Positions 1 through 8,245 of a DNA stretch of 64,000 nt are shown here, piece by piece. The stretch is taken from assembly GCF_027497195.1 (NCBI RefSeq), contig NZ_CP114905.1:5157001-5221000 (forward strand), written 5' to 3'. The position numbers were made by a program, and so were the translations under genes. Positions within the stretch are counted from its first letter, which is position 1; every line of letters starts with the position of its first letter. The stretch comes from Streptomyces sp. WMMC500 (GTDB lineage: Bacteria > Actinomycetota > Actinomycetes > Streptomycetales > Streptomycetaceae). Under the pieces are notes generated by a model. The model did not search any database. It was not told where the DNA came from and was given only the letters and a program-made list of their open reading frames with translations.

Positions 1-2
1 AG

Positions 3-1070
3 TTCTTCGACCAGGCGGACTACGACCGGCAGTTGCAGCTCACCGAGGCGACCCCGGAGGGGCCGGAGGGCAAGCCCTGGGAGCAGATGCTCGACCCGCA
101 GGCGGCCGGCATGGTCGACACCTCCGAGTACGCCATGAAGGGCGGCGTCGACGGCGCCAAGCTGTGCTTCTCCAACGCCGGCGTCTTCAACCCCTGGCGG
201 CAGGTCGGTTTGAAGACGATGAAGGCGGAGGTCGCGCAGCACGACGAGATCGCCGACTTCACCGTCCTGGACGCGCAGGGCAAGGACGACAAGCAGATCT
301 CCGACATCCAGGAGCTGTCCGGCCAGGACTGCGACGCGCTGATCGTCTCGCCGAACACCACCGCCACCCTCACCCCCGCGGTCGAGGAGGCGTGCGGCAA
401 GATCCCCGTGATCGTCTTCGACCGCGGCGTGGAGACCGACTGCGCGGTGACCTTCATCAGCCCCATCGGCGGGTACGCCTACGGCGCCGCCGCCGCGGAC
501 TTCCTGGTGGACGAGGTGGACAAGGGCGGCAAGATCGTGGCGCTGCGCATCTCGCCCGGCGTGGACGTGCTGGAGACCCGCTGGTCGGCCGCCGAGATCG
601 CGTTCGAGAAGGCCGGACTCGACGTCGTCGAGGTGAAGTTCACCGACGGCGACCCGTCGAAGGCCAAGTCGATCGTCTCCGACGCCATCGCCCGCCACGG
701 CTCGATCGACGGCGTGTGGATGGACTCCGGCGCCACCTCGGTGGCGGCGGTCGAGGCGTTCGAGGACGCGGGCGAGGACATCCCGCCGATCACCGGCGAG
801 GACCAGCAGGACTTCCTCCAGGCGTGGAAGGACAAGGACCTCACCGCCATCGCGCCGGCGTACCCGACGTTCCAGTGGCGTACGCCCGTGATCGCCGCGC
901 TGAAGATCCTGGCCGGCGAGGAGGTTCCCAAGGAGTGGACGCTGCCGCAGCCGGTCGTCACCGAGGAGAACTTCGACGAGTACTACAAGGAGGGCATGCC
1001 CCCGCTGCACTACGGCGCCTGCGGCTGCGAGGACCTGCCGGGCTACCCCGGTGACTGGGGCGGTGAGTGA
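3..1070 (+). CDS. Sugar ABC transporter substrate-binding protein, 5'-truncated
   Basis: The reading frame is open from the left window edge, so the N-terminus and any lipoprotein signal are missing. About 355 residues are visible. The protein resembles the periplasmic-binding-protein fold of ribose/galactose-type receptors: a stretch reading CDALIVSPNT followed by VFDRGVETD is the usual hinge and ligand-binding pattern, and a second lobe includes GVWMDSGAT and TGEDQQD. It should deliver a sugar or sugar-like solute to a membrane ABC complex whose other genes probably lie to the left of the window. Its TGA overlaps the ATG of the next gene, so the two are translationally coupled. The exact ligand cannot be read from the sequence. 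Confidence 0.85.
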   Translation, partial: FFDQADYDRQLQLTEATPEGPEGKPWEQMLDPQAAGMVDTSEYAMKGGVDGAKLCFSNAGVFNPWRQVGLKTMKAEVAQHDEIADFTVLDAQGKDDKQISDIQELSGQDCDALIVSPNTTATLTPAVEEACGKIPVIVFDRGVETDCAVTFISPIGGYAYGAAAADFLVDEVDKGGKIVALRISPGVDVLETRWSAAEIAFEKAGLDVVEVKFTDGDPSKAKSIVSDAIARHGSIDGVWMDSGATSVAAVEAFEDAGEDIPPITGEDQQDFLQAWKDKDLTAIAPAYPTFQWRTPVIAALKILAGEEVPKEWTLPQPVVTEENFDEYYKEGMPPLHYGACGCEDLPGYPGDWGGE

Positions 1071-1939
1071 TGCCGGCCGGAAGACGGCTGATCGGCGCCA
1101 ACCCGTGGATCTGGCACTCCCCGGTCACCGAACGCGCGCTGGAGGCGGTGCTGCCGCGGCTGGCGGGCTGGGGGTTCGACTGCGCGGAGCTGCCGCTGGA
1201 GCAGCCGGGTGACTGGCAGCCGGCCGTCGCGGCGAAGCTGCTGGACGACAACGGCCTGGCGCCGGCCGCGGTGGTCGCCGTGATGCCGCCGGAGCGCGGG
1301 CTCGTGCGCGCCGAGCCGCTGGCGGTCCGGACGACGCAGGACTATCTGCGCCGTTGTATCGACGCCGCACACGAGATCGGCGCGCCGGCCGTCGCCGGGC
1401 CGATGTACGCGGCGGTGGGCCGGGCCTGGCGGATGGACGCGGACGAGCGGGCGGCGGCGTACGCCGAGTGGCGGGACAACATCGCGCCGGTCGTCGCGCA
1501 CGCCGCGGCCGCCGGGGTGCTGCTGGCCGTCGAGCCGCTCAACCGGTACGAGACCAGCCTGCTCAACACCGTCGCGCAGACCGTGACGGCGCTGGACGGG
1601 CTGCCCGGCGAGACGATCGGCGTGGCCCTCGACACGTACCACCAGAACATCGAGGAGCGGTCCCTGCCCGGCGCGGTGCGCGCCGCGGCGGGGCGGATCG
1701 CGCACGTCCAGGTGTGCGCCAACGACCGGGGCGCGCCCGGCGCGGACCACCTGGACTGGCCGGGCTTCCTCGGCGCGCTGGACGAGGCGGGCTACCGCGG
1801 CCCGCTGTGCATCGAGTCGTTCACGGCGCACAACGCGACCATCGCGGTGGCCGCGTCGGTGTGGCGGGCGCTGGCGCCGAGCCAGGACGCCATCGCCGTG
1901 GACGGCCTCGCGTTCCTGCGCCGCGTCTTACCGACCTGA
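1070..1939 (+). CDS. Sugar isomerase/epimerase, D-tagatose/psicose 3-epimerase type
   Basis: This is a 289-residue TIM-barrel protein of the xylose-isomerase-like superfamily. Diagnostic segments are EPLNRYETSLLNT (Glu155) and LDTYHQNIEE (Asp188), followed by His212 and Glu249, which match the metal-binding residues of tagatose and psicose 3-epimerases. It would interconvert ketoses at C3 or a related position in the cytoplasm. The ATG at 1070 overlaps the upstream stop (TGATG); a GTG at 1067 is an alternative. Coupling to the binding-protein gene suggests that the imported sugar, or a product of it, is the substrate. Family assignment is firm; substrate is inference. Confidence 0.85.
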   Translation: MPAGRRLIGANPWIWHSPVTERALEAVLPRLAGWGFDCAELPLEQPGDWQPAVAAKLLDDNGLAPAAVVAVMPPERGLVRAEPLAVRTTQDYLRRCIDAAHEIGAPAVAGPMYAAVGRAWRMDADERAAAYAEWRDNIAPVVAHAAAAGVLLAVEPLNRYETSLLNTVAQTVTALDGLPGETIGVALDTYHQNIEERSLPGAVRAAAGRIAHVQVCANDRGAPGADHLDWPGFLGALDEAGYRGPLCIESFTAHNATIAVAASVWRALAPSQDAIAVDGLAFLRRVLPT

Positions 1940-2164
1940 GCCCCGGCCTCCCGCACCCGCCGCACCCGTACGCACCCTGACCGCGTACGCACCGCCGTAC
2001 CGACGCACCGCAGTACCGCCCGAAGACGCCGCCGGGCCCGGAGAACCGCGACCCCGATCCGGGCCCGGCGGACCACCCCTGCGCGCGCACCGCGCGCCCC
2101 GGAGCCCCTCTCACCGACCGGTACGCCCGACCCATCCCGCACACCGAAGGAGAGGTACCTACAC

Positions 2165-5100
2165 ATGAGATGTCATGCCCGTGACATCCGAACGACGTTG
2201 GTCACCTTGCTGGCCGCCGTCCTGCTCGCGCTCACAGCGCTGCCGTCCAGCGCCGCGGAGAAGGCGCCCGCCTTCAAGGCGCTGCTGTTCACCAAGGCCG
2301 TGGGCTACGTCCACGGCTCCATCCCCGCGGGCATCCAGATGGTCCAGGAGGAGGCGGAGGAGAAGGGGTTCGAGGTCGAGCAGACCGACGACTCGACCGT
2401 CTTCAACGACGCCGCGCTCGCCGAGTACGACGTGATCATCATGCTGCAGAACTCCGGCATGGTCTGGGACACGGACGAGCAGCGCGCCGCCATGCAGACG
2501 TACGTGAACAACGGCGGCGGCGTCGCGGCCATCCACAACACGCTCGACATGGGGATCGAGAACGAGTTCCCGTGGTGGGACGAGCTGATCAACGGCGGCG
2601 CCCACATGCCCAGCCACTCGCCCGGCACGCTGCAGGGCACGGCCAAGGTCGCCGACACCGTGCACCCGTCGACCAAGGGACTGCCGGAGCGCTGGGAGCG
2701 CGCCGAGGAGTGGTACAACTTCGACCCCAACCCGCGCGGTGACGTGCACGTCCTGGTCACCGCCGACGAGACGACGTACGACCCGGGCGGCGACGCCATG
2801 GGCGCCGACCACCCGATCTCCTGGTGCCGCAACGCCGAGGGCGGCAAGGTCTGGGCCACGGCCATGGGCCACGAGTCCTCCGCCTACAGCGAGGAGCAGT
2901 TCCGCGACCACGTCGTCGGCGGCGTGAAGTGGGCCGCCGGCGCCGAGCCCGGCGACTGCGGCGGCACGGTGTGGAACGGCTACGAGAAGGTCACCCTCGA
3001 CGACGACACCGCCGACCCGATGGAGCTGGACGTGGCCAAGGACGGCCGCGTCTACTACGTCCAGCGCGCCGGCGAGGTCCAGGTCTTCGACCCGGCCACC
3101 CACCAGACCACCACCGCCGGCAAGCTCGACGTCTACACCGGCGGCGAGGACGGCCTGGTCGGCATGGAGCTGGATCCGAACTTCACCAAGAACGGCTGGA
3201 TCTACCTCTACTACGCCCCGGCCGGCAGCGCCGAGGACGTGAACCGGCTCTCCCGCTTCACGCTCAAGGACGGCAAGCTCGACACCGCCAGCGAGAAGAA
3301 GCTGCTGGACGTGCCGGCGTACCGGGACCGCACCTACCCCGAGCCCGGACACACCGGCGGCGCCGTCGAGTTCGGCCCCGACGGCACGCTGTACCTGGGC
3401 ACCGGCGACGACGTGCCGCCGAACCTCAGCCCGGACTGGCAGGGCTACGCGCCGATCGACTGGCGCGAGGGCCAGGAGATGCTGGACGCCGCGCGGACCG
3501 CGGGCAACACCAACGACCTGCGCGGCAAGATTCTGCGGATCAAGCCCACGAAGAAGGGCACCTACACCATCCCGAAGGGCAACCTCTTCCAGAAGGGCCA
3601 GAAGAAGACCCGCCCCGAGGTCTACGCGATGGGCTTCCGCAACCCGTTCCGCTTCACCGTCGACCAGGAGACCGGCTACGTCCACGCCGCCGACTACGGC
3701 CCCGACCGCGGGCTGCCGACGACGGACCGCGGCCCCGAGGGCATGGTCGAGTACAACGTCATCAAGAAGCCCGGCAACTTCGGCTGGCCCTTCTGCCACG
3801 GTGACAACCAGCCCTACGCCCCGTACAACCCGGACACCGGCGAGGTCGGCGCGAAGTTCGACTGCGACAACCTGACCAACCCCTCGCCGAACAACACCGG
3901 CCTGACCGACCTGCCCCAGGTCCAGAAGCCGGACATCTGGTACGGCTACGGCCCCTCCGAGGCGTTCCCGGAGATGGGCGAGGGCGGCTCGGGCCCCATG
4001 GGCGGCCCGGTCTACAACTACGACGCGGACAACCCCTCCGAGACGAAGTTCCCCGAGTACTTCGACGGCGCGAGCTTCCTCTACGAGTGGACCCGCAACT
4101 ACGTCAAGGAGGTCCGCTTCGACGACGACGAGAAGCTGCTGAAGATCAACGACTTCCTGTCCACGGCGACGTTCAACAAGCCCATGGACATGACCTTCGG
4201 CCCGGACGGCTCGCTCTACGTCCTGGAGTGGGGCAGCGAGTTCGGCGGCGGCAACAGCGACTCGGGGCTGTACCGCATCGACTACAGCCAGGGCAAGCGC
4301 TCCCCGGTCGCCAAGGCCACCGCCTCGGCGACCAACGGTGCCGTGCCGCTGGCGGTCGACTTCTCCAGCGAGGGGACGAACGACCCCGACGGCGACTCGC
4401 TCTCCTACGAGTGGGACTTCGACGGCGACGGCACCTTCGACTCCACCGAGGCGAACCCCGGCCACACCTACGACACGGCGGGCGACTTCACCGCCCAGCT
4501 CAAGGTCACCGACTCCACCGGCAAGACCGGCTTCGCCAACATCCCCATCACCGCGGGCAACACCGCGCCGAAGGTGACGATCGAGGCCCCGGTCCACGGC
4601 AAGCTCATCGAGTTCGGCGACCAGATCCCGTACAAGGTCACCGTGACCGACCCGGAGGACGGCGAGGTCGACTGCTCGAAGGTCTTCGTCAACCCGGCGC
4701 TCGGGCACGACGACCACGAGCACCCGACGACCGACCTGCCGGGCTGCGAGGGCACCGTCGACACCGGTGACCTCGGTGGCCATCCGGAGGGCGCGGACCT
4801 GACGTACGTCCTCAACGCGCACTACGAGGACGGCGGCGGCGACGGTGCGGGCGCGCTGACCGGGTACGCCAAGTCGGTCCTGCAGCCGAAGCACAAGCAG
4901 GCCGAGTACCGCGACGACCAGTCCGGCACCCGGATCATCGACCAGGCCGGGGCCGAGAACGGCAAGCGCATCGGCGACGTCTCCGACGGCGACTGGATCG
5001 CCTTCGACCCGATGTCCGTCGAGGGCATGAGCCAGGTCTCGTACAAGCTGTCGTCGCCGTACGGCGTGGGCGCCGTCGAGCTGCGCGCCGACGCCCCGGA

Positions 5101-5269
5101 CGGGCAGTTGCTGGCGACGACGCCGGTGCCGAACACCGGGGGCTGGGACAACTACCAGGCCACGGAGGCCGTGCCGGTCGAGGCGCTGGCGGGGACGCAC
5201 AAGCTGTATCTGAAGTTCACGTCGCCGCAGGACAACTCGTTCGACGTCGACTCGGTGACCTTCGGCTAG
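2165..5269 (+). CDS. Secreted ThuA / PQQ-type sugar dehydrogenase-like / PKD / CBM6 protein
   Basis: This is a 1034-residue exported multidomain protein. Residues 1-31 form a signal peptide ending near SSAA. A ThuA domain (about 38-250, with GGVAAIHNTLDMG) is followed by a six-bladed sugar dehydrogenase-like propeller (about 275-725, with GHTGGAVEFGPDGTLYLGTG and MGFRNPFRF). A PKD domain (about 740-805, DPDGDSLSYEWDFDGDG) comes next, then an Ig-like stretch and a C-terminal CBM6-like module ending SFDVDSVTFG. A clear Shine-Dalgarno (AAGGAGAGG, 2147-2155) fixes the start. Such proteins are thought to oxidise or process sugars or glycans outside the cell; the cofactor and substrate are not known. 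The upstream sugar epimerase and binding protein suggest one carbohydrate-use locus. Confidence 0.85.
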   Translation: MRCHARDIRTTLVTLLAAVLLALTALPSSAAEKAPAFKALLFTKAVGYVHGSIPAGIQMVQEEAEEKGFEVEQTDDSTVFNDAALAEYDVIIMLQNSGMVWDTDEQRAAMQTYVNNGGGVAAIHNTLDMGIENEFPWWDELINGGAHMPSHSPGTLQGTAKVADTVHPSTKGLPERWERAEEWYNFDPNPRGDVHVLVTADETTYDPGGDAMGADHPISWCRNAEGGKVWATAMGHESSAYSEEQFRDHVVGGVKWAAGAEPGDCGGTVWNGYEKVTLDDDTADPMELDVAKDGRVYYVQRAGEVQVFDPATHQTTTAGKLDVYTGGEDGLVGMELDPNFTKNGWIYLYYAPAGSAEDVNRLSRFTLKDGKLDTASEKKLLDVPAYRDRTYPEPGHTGGAVEFGPDGTLYLGTGDDVPPNLSPDWQGYAPIDWREGQEMLDAARTAGNTNDLRGKILRIKPTKKGTYTIPKGNLFQKGQKKTRPEVYAMGFRNPFRFTVDQETGYVHAADYGPDRGLPTTDRGPEGMVEYNVIKKPGNFGWPFCHGDNQPYAPYNPDTGEVGAKFDCDNLTNPSPNNTGLTDLPQVQKPDIWYGYGPSEAFPEMGEGGSGPMGGPVYNYDADNPSETKFPEYFDGASFLYEWTRNYVKEVRFDDDEKLLKINDFLSTATFNKPMDMTFGPDGSLYVLEWGSEFGGGNSDSGLYRIDYSQGKRSPVAKATASATNGAVPLAVDFSSEGTNDPDGDSLSYEWDFDGDGTFDSTEANPGHTYDTAGDFTAQLKVTDSTGKTGFANIPITAGNTAPKVTIEAPVHGKLIEFGDQIPYKVTVTDPEDGEVDCSKVFVNPALGHDDHEHPTTDLPGCEGTVDTGDLGGHPEGADLTYVLNAHYEDGGGDGAGALTGYAKSVLQPKHKQAEYRDDQSGTRIIDQAGAENGKRIGDVSDGDWIAFDPMSVEGMSQVSYKLSSPYGVGAVELRADAPDGQLLATTPVPNTGGWDNYQATEAVPVEALAGTHKLYLKFTSPQDNSFDVDSVTFG

Positions 5270-5287
5270 CACCCGGAAGTGACAGGA

Positions 5288-5324
5288 CGGCGGCGCCCCG
5301 GGCGGTGAGCCCGGGGCGCCGCTG
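5288..5324. terminator. Bidirectional terminator hairpin
   Basis: A perfect 13-bp stem (5291-5303 with 5309-5321, loop GGTGA) extends by a few further pairs. It sits exactly between the convergent ThuA and M23 peptidase genes. There is no strong U-tract, as is common in streptomycetes. Confidence 0.8.
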
Positions 5325-5344
5325 TGTCCGCCCGTGCCGGTCCG

Positions 5345-6103
5345 TCAGATCCGGATGCCGTACGTGGCGGCGTAGGCGACGGGGTCGACGTCCGTGCCGT
5401 AGTCGGTGCCCTTGCGCACCTCCAGGTGCAGGTGGGGGCCGGTGGCGTTGCCGGTGCTGCCGGCGTCGCCGATCCTGGTGCCGCCGGTCACGCGGTCGCC
5501 CGCGGCGACGGACATCCGGTCGAGGTGGGCGTAGAGGACGTAGTGGCCGTCGCTCATGCGGATCAGGATGTGGTTGCCGTACGCGCCCTCGGTGGAGGTG
5601 CTGTGGACCTCGCCGGGGCCGACGGAGTACACCGGGGTGCCGGTGGGGACGGCGAGGTCGACGCCGGTGTGGTAGCCGGCGATCCAGCCGTCGCCGGGGA
5701 GGCCGTAGCGCGCGGAGATCCGGTACTCGACGGTCACCGGCGGCGCCCAGCCCGGTGCCGGGGCGAGGAGGACCTGCCCGGGCCGCAGCACGTCCGGGTC
5801 GGCGCCGATCACCGACCGGTTGGCCTCGTACATGTGCTGCGTCGGCACCCCCATGCGGCGGGCGATCCCGGTGAGGTTGTCGCCTTCGCGTACGCGGTAC
5901 GGGGTCGGCGCCGGATCCGCGGGCGCGGCGACGGCCCGGGGGGCGGGCGCGGGGGGAGCGCCGGCCGCGGTGACGCGCGCGGCGGCGCCGGTGCCCGCGG
6001 CGCCCGCGGCGCTCGCTCCGGTGAGCGCCGCGAGCAGGGCGGCGAGGACGACGGCGACCACGGTGCGCCGCTTTCGGGGGAAGTGGTGACGTCTCGTTGA
6101 CAC
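5345..6103 (-). CDS. Secreted LysM-M23 family peptidase
   Basis: This 252-residue exported protein has a basic N-terminus and hydrophobic core (residues 10-37) acting as signal peptide or anchor. A LysM peptidoglycan-binding motif (about 69-114, RVREGDNLTGIARRMG) follows. The C-terminal M23 metalloendopeptidase domain carries zinc ligands in HTGVD (His145, Asp149) and GPHLHLEV (His224, His226), plus YAHLD. It should cleave peptidoglycan cross-bridges. The GTG start lies 6 nt after a TAGCGT that looks like a -10 box, and there is no Shine-Dalgarno, so the mRNA may be leaderless. Confidence 0.9.
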   Translation of the reverse strand: MSTRRHHFPRKRRTVVAVVLAALLAALTGASAAGAAGTGAAARVTAAGAPPAPAPRAVAAPADPAPTPYRVREGDNLTGIARRMGVPTQHMYEANRSVIGADPDVLRPGQVLLAPAPGWAPPVTVEYRISARYGLPGDGWIAGYHTGVDLAVPTGTPVYSVGPGEVHSTSTEGAYGNHILIRMSDGHYVLYAHLDRMSVAAGDRVTGGTRIGDAGSTGNATGPHLHLEVRKGTDYGTDVDPVAYAATYGIRI

Positions 6104-6154
6104 AGCGTCACGCTAGGTCCGCACCCGCCCCCGAACGGTGGCGGCGCGCCGTGA

Positions 6155-6568
6155 TCACTCCACGACGAGCTGCACCGGGATGTTGCCGCGGGTGGCGTTC
6201 GAGTACGGGCACACCTGGTGGGTGGCCTCCAGCAGCTTCTTGCCCTGCTCGGCGGAGATGCTGTCGGGCATCTCCACCCGCAGCGTCACCTCCAGCCCGT
6301 AGCCGCCGGAGCCGTTGGGGCCGATCCCGACCTCGGCGGTGGTCGAGACGTCGGAGACGTCGAGGTCCATGCTCTTGGCCACGTGGCCCATGGCGCTGGT
6401 GAAGCAGGCGGCGTACCCGACGGCGAAGAGCTGCTCGGGGTTGGTGCCGTCGCCGCTGCCGCCCATCTCGGTCGGCGGGGCGAGCTTGACGTCGAGCTTG
6501 CCGTCGGAGGTGGCGCCGCGGCCGTCGCGGCCGTTGGCGGTGCCGACCGCGGTGTACAGAACGCTCAT
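6155..6568 (-). CDS. ohr: Organic hydroperoxide resistance protein Ohr (OsmC family)
   Basis: This 137-residue protein is a thiol peroxidase of the Ohr/OsmC family, which reduces organic and lipid hydroperoxides using two cysteines. Both are present: Cys55 in AVGYAACFTSAM and the partner in THQVCPYS. The opening MSVLYTAVGTANGRDGR and the C-terminal NATRGNIPVQLVVE are typical. It is divergent from a TetR gene, and the 90-bp gap contains two palindromes. Ohr is usually controlled by the MarR-type OhrR; here the neighbour is TetR, which is the unusual point. Confidence 0.93.
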   Translation of the reverse strand: MSVLYTAVGTANGRDGRGATSDGKLDVKLAPPTEMGGSGDGTNPEQLFAVGYAACFTSAMGHVAKSMDLDVSDVSTTAEVGIGPNGSGGYGLEVTLRVEMPDSISAEQGKKLLEATHQVCPYSNATRGNIPVQLVVE

Positions 6569-6597
6569 GGGAGGGCCTCTCCGGAAGTCGATAGCGT

Positions 6598-6644
6598 ACA
6601 GACTGGTCTGTCTGCTTGCCCCCTCAGACTAGACAGATCTGTCT
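6598..6644. promoter_or_regulatory. Twin palindromic operators between ohr and tetR
   Basis: Site 1 is ACAGACTGGTCTGT (6598-6611, 6-bp arms). Site 2 is the perfect 14-bp palindrome AGACAGATCTGTCT (6631-6644). Both share the AGAC...GTCT core and lie in the divergent promoter region, 29 and 14 bp from the ohr and tetR starts respectively. The TetR protein encoded alongside is the obvious candidate ligand. Confidence 0.7.
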
Positions 6645-6658
6645 GGTACCGTCAAGGG

Positions 6659-7225
6659 GTGACCGCGCCACCGAAGTCTCCCGCCCGCAGCCGCGTCCTG
6701 GACGCCGCCACGCGGCTGTTCTACGCCGACGGCGTACACGCGGTCGGCGTCGACCGGATCATCGCCGAGGCGGGCGTGGCGAAGGCGACCTTCTACCACC
6801 ACTTCCGTACCAAGGACGACCTGGTCGCGGCCTACCTGGCCGACCAGTGCCGGCGCCAGCAGGAGGCGGCCGCGGCCCTCGCGGGCGGCCCGCCGCGGGC
6901 CGCGGTGCTGGCCGTCTACGACTACCTGGCCGAGGCCGGCGCGGGCCCCGGATACCGCGGCTGCCCCTTCATCAACGCCGCCGCCGAGTACCCCGACCCG
7001 GACCACCCGGTGCGCCGGGCGGTGACGGACTACCGGCGGTGGTTCCGCGGCCTGATGCGGGACCTGCTGACCGCCGACGGGCACCCGGACGCGGCGCGCA
7101 CGGCGGAGATCCTGCTGGTACTGCGCGACGGGCTCGTCGTGGGCAACGACCTGGACGACGCGGCGGAGCAGCGGAAGCTGACGCGCGAGGCGGTGGAGCG
7201 GGTGCTGACCCCGCGGGCCGCCTGA
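6659..7225 (+). CDS. TetR family transcriptional regulator
   Basis: This is a 188-residue one-component regulator. The N-terminal helix-turn-helix (residues about 8-55) contains RVLDAATRLFYADGVHAVGVDRII and the recognition-helix pattern VAKATFYHHFRTKDDL, split here for brevity. The C-terminal half, with GCPFINAAAEYPDP, is the usual core of a subgroup common in actinobacteria. The GTG at 6659 is chosen because the HTH begins immediately after it. It probably represses itself and ohr through the palindromes at 6598-6644. Confidence 0.9.
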   Translation: MTAPPKSPARSRVLDAATRLFYADGVHAVGVDRIIAEAGVAKATFYHHFRTKDDLVAAYLADQCRRQQEAAAALAGGPPRAAVLAVYDYLAEAGAGPGYRGCPFINAAAEYPDPDHPVRRAVTDYRRWFRGLMRDLLTADGHPDAARTAEILLVLRDGLVVGNDLDDAAEQRKLTREAVERVLTPRAA

Positions 7226-7273
7226 CGCGCCGCGCTTGACGGCCCACGCCGCCGGCCGGTGCAGCAACACTGT

Positions 7274-7307
7274 GGACCCCTTGCGCGTCGGGTCGCACAA
7301 GGGGTCC
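7274..7307. terminator. Bidirectional terminator hairpin
   Basis: Arms GGACCCCTTG (7274-7283) and CAAGGGGTCC (7298-7307) pair perfectly around a 14-nt loop, between the convergent tetR and alpha/beta hydrolase genes. Confidence 0.7.
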
Positions 7308-7320
7308 GGGGGCGTAGCGC

Positions 7321-8157
7321 TCAGCTCTCGCCGGCCGCCGGGTCCTCGGCGTCCAGGAAGTCGCCGACGATGGCCGCCAGCCACGTGCCCCGGTGCATGA
7401 CGGTGATGTGCGTCGCCCCCGGCAGCACCGCGAGCCGCGCCCGCGGCAGGCCCGCGACCCCGCCGCCGAGCAGCCGGAACATCTCCACCGCGTGCTCGGG
7501 CCGGATGATGTCGGAGTCGCCGATCACCAGCATCACCGGCGCGTCGATCCCGCTCACCTGCGCCTCGGTCCACTCCGCCGGCGCCGCGTCGAACTCCTTG
7601 ACCCGCTCGATCAGCCGCGGCCAGTCCTCGACCCGGGGCGCCACCTCCGCGTACTCCGCCTCGAAGGGCGAGCCCGCCAGATGCTCCGGCTGCAGCTCCG
7701 CGATGCCGTCCAGCAGCCCCGGGTGGATCCCCGCGGTCGTGTACGACACGGAGGTCAGCACCAGCTTGCGGACCAGCTCCGGCCGGTCGAGCGCGACCTG
7801 GAGCGCGACGCCGGCGCCGAGGCTGTAGCCGAAGACGTCGGCCTTCGCCACGCCGAGGTGGCGCAGCAGCCCGGCGACGTCGGCGGCGAAGGCGGCGGTG
7901 GAGAAGGGCCGGTCGATGTCGGCGGTGCGGCCGTGGGCCTGCAGGTCGAGCGCGATGACCTGCCGCTGCTCGGCGAGCAGCGGCAGGACGGCACCGAAGG
8001 AGGTGCCGATGGCGGACAGCGCCCCGTGGATGAGCACGACGGGGACGTCGCCGGCGCCGGGGGTGCCGTGGATCTCGTAGTACATCTCCAGCTCGCCGAC
8101 GGGCGCGAGGCCGCTGTCGACCAGGGTGGTGGCGGCGGGGGTGGCGGTGGCGGTCAT
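7321..8157 (-). CDS. Alpha/beta hydrolase
   Basis: This is a 278-residue alpha/beta-fold hydrolase. It has the oxyanion HGAL motif (residues 44-47) and a nucleophile elbow GYSLGAG with Ser112. Asp lies in VIGDSDIIRPEHA, and the histidine in GATHITVMH completes the triad. The ATG at 8157 is preceded by a GAGGAG Shine-Dalgarno; longer in-frame extensions lack family similarity. It lies 88 bp downstream of the MFS exporter gene on the same strand and probably shares its TetR control. Substrate unknown; esterase or lactonase activity is likely. Confidence 0.88.
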   Translation of the reverse strand: MTATATPAATTLVDSGLAPVGELEMYYEIHGTPGAGDVPVVLIHGALSAIGTSFGAVLPLLAEQRQVIALDLQAHGRTADIDRPFSTAAFAADVAGLLRHLGVAKADVFGYSLGAGVALQVALDRPELVRKLVLTSVSYTTAGIHPGLLDGIAELQPEHLAGSPFEAEYAEVAPRVEDWPRLIERVKEFDAAPAEWTEAQVSGIDAPVMLVIGDSDIIRPEHAVEMFRLLGGGVAGLPRARLAVLPGATHITVMHRGTWLAAIVGDFLDAEDPAAGES

Positions 8158-8245
8158 CGTGGTGCTCCTCGTACGTTGCGTGAGTCGTCGTCTGCCGTGG
8201 TGTTTCGCGCGCGTCGAAGGATCAGACGGCACGGGCGTACGAAAC

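Noticed and set aside
2159..5272. Long antisense open frame (about 1040 codons) on the minus strand of the ThuA gene
   Set aside because: Frame kept open by high third-position GC; its protein is Val/Arg/Gly-rich without family similarity, while the plus strand encodes clear domains.
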